Shown piece by piece: positions 11,916 to 12,009 of a DNA stretch of 12,009 nt. The DNA is taken from positions 1-12,009 of the forward strand of contig CALBGL010000133.1 in assembly GCA_937892735.1 (NCBI GenBank), in the 5' to 3' direction. The stretch comes from an uncultured Clostridia bacterium. GTDB lineage: Bacteria > Bacillota > Clostridia > Lachnospirales > Bianqueaceae. Every line of letters starts with the position of its first letter. The stretch's first letter is position 1. The notes beneath the pieces are model-generated. The model was not told the origin of the DNA, made no database searches, and was given only the letters and a program-made list of their open reading frames with translations. The translations under genes and the position numbers were made by a program.

Positions 11916-12009
11916 TTATAATACCTTGGATAAAAATTCTTTTGCCCGTTCGCTTTGCGGACTTTCAAAAAATGTATCCGGCTGCGCTTCTTCCAGAATC
12001 TTTCCATCC
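11916..12009 (-). CDS. Polar amino-acid ABC transporter ATPase, C-terminal end only
   Basis: The visible 30 residues read DGKILEEAQPDTFFESPQSE then RAKEFLSKVL and a TAA. This is the typical tail of GlnQ/HisP-like ATPases, where 'DGG-x-ivE-x-g-p-p-x-x-iF-x-x-P-x-x-eRtk-x-FL' ends the protein. The rest of the gene lies to the right of the window. It would be the nucleotide-binding subunit of an importer for a polar amino acid. The call rests on the tail alone. Confidence 0.8.
   Translation of the reverse strand, partial: DGKILEEAQPDTFFESPQSERAKEFLSKVL

Overview
The window looks like a gut-type Clostridia chromosome, most likely Lachnospiraceae. The grounds are moderate GC with A/T-rich promoters of SigA type, strong AGGAGG-type ribosome sites (several pair with most of the 16S 3' end), Gram-positive lipoprotein signals, a PF06541 'putative ABC transporter permease', a LytTR regulator and clostridial-style beta-propeller lipoproteins. 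I see no rRNA, tRNA, CRISPR array, transposase or phage gene. The species call is inference.

Layout. (1) 2-1171: 3' part of an NCS2 uracil/xanthine permease, closed by a hairpin terminator that it shares with the convergent operon. (2) 1229-5744, minus strand: a compact run of six genes, all with an export signal and none an obvious enzyme. In transcription order they are a Cys-rich secreted protein, a 218-residue lipoprotein, then a duplicated pair of small secreted protein plus beta-propeller lipoprotein, twice. (3) 5745-6070: a control region unusually rich in inverted repeats, with promoter candidates on both strands. (4) 6071-6889, minus: a LytTR-type regulator with a degenerate receiver domain, behind a near-consensus promoter. 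It is the obvious candidate regulator of the operon downstream, but this is inference. (5) 7223-7978, plus: exodeoxyribonuclease III behind two matching extended -10 elements and a GC-rich hairpin. (6) 7985-8288: five copies of a 63-bp tandem repeat, then a 95-bp element bounded by a 12-bp inverted repeat. (7) 8421-8818, minus: a carboxymuconolactone decarboxylase-family gene broken by a one-base frameshift, with a good promoter and an 8-bp operator-like dyad. (8) 9042-9698, plus: a PF06541 membrane protein. (9) 9728-10957, minus: a stand-alone tryptophan synthase beta chain with no trpA beside it. (10) 11134-11859, plus: a membrane-tethered protein with a MerR-like HTH, closed by a bidirectional terminator. 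(11) 11916-12009, minus: the C-terminal end of a polar amino-acid ABC transporter ATPase.

The core (permease, exoA, trpB, ABC ATPase) is ordinary housekeeping. The most likely undescribed system is the exported-protein operon at 1229-5744 with its dyad-rich control region and the neighbouring LytTR regulator. The lipoproteins would sit on the outer face of the membrane, perhaps as binding or assembly factors for the small secreted proteins. No part of this function can be read directly from the sequence.
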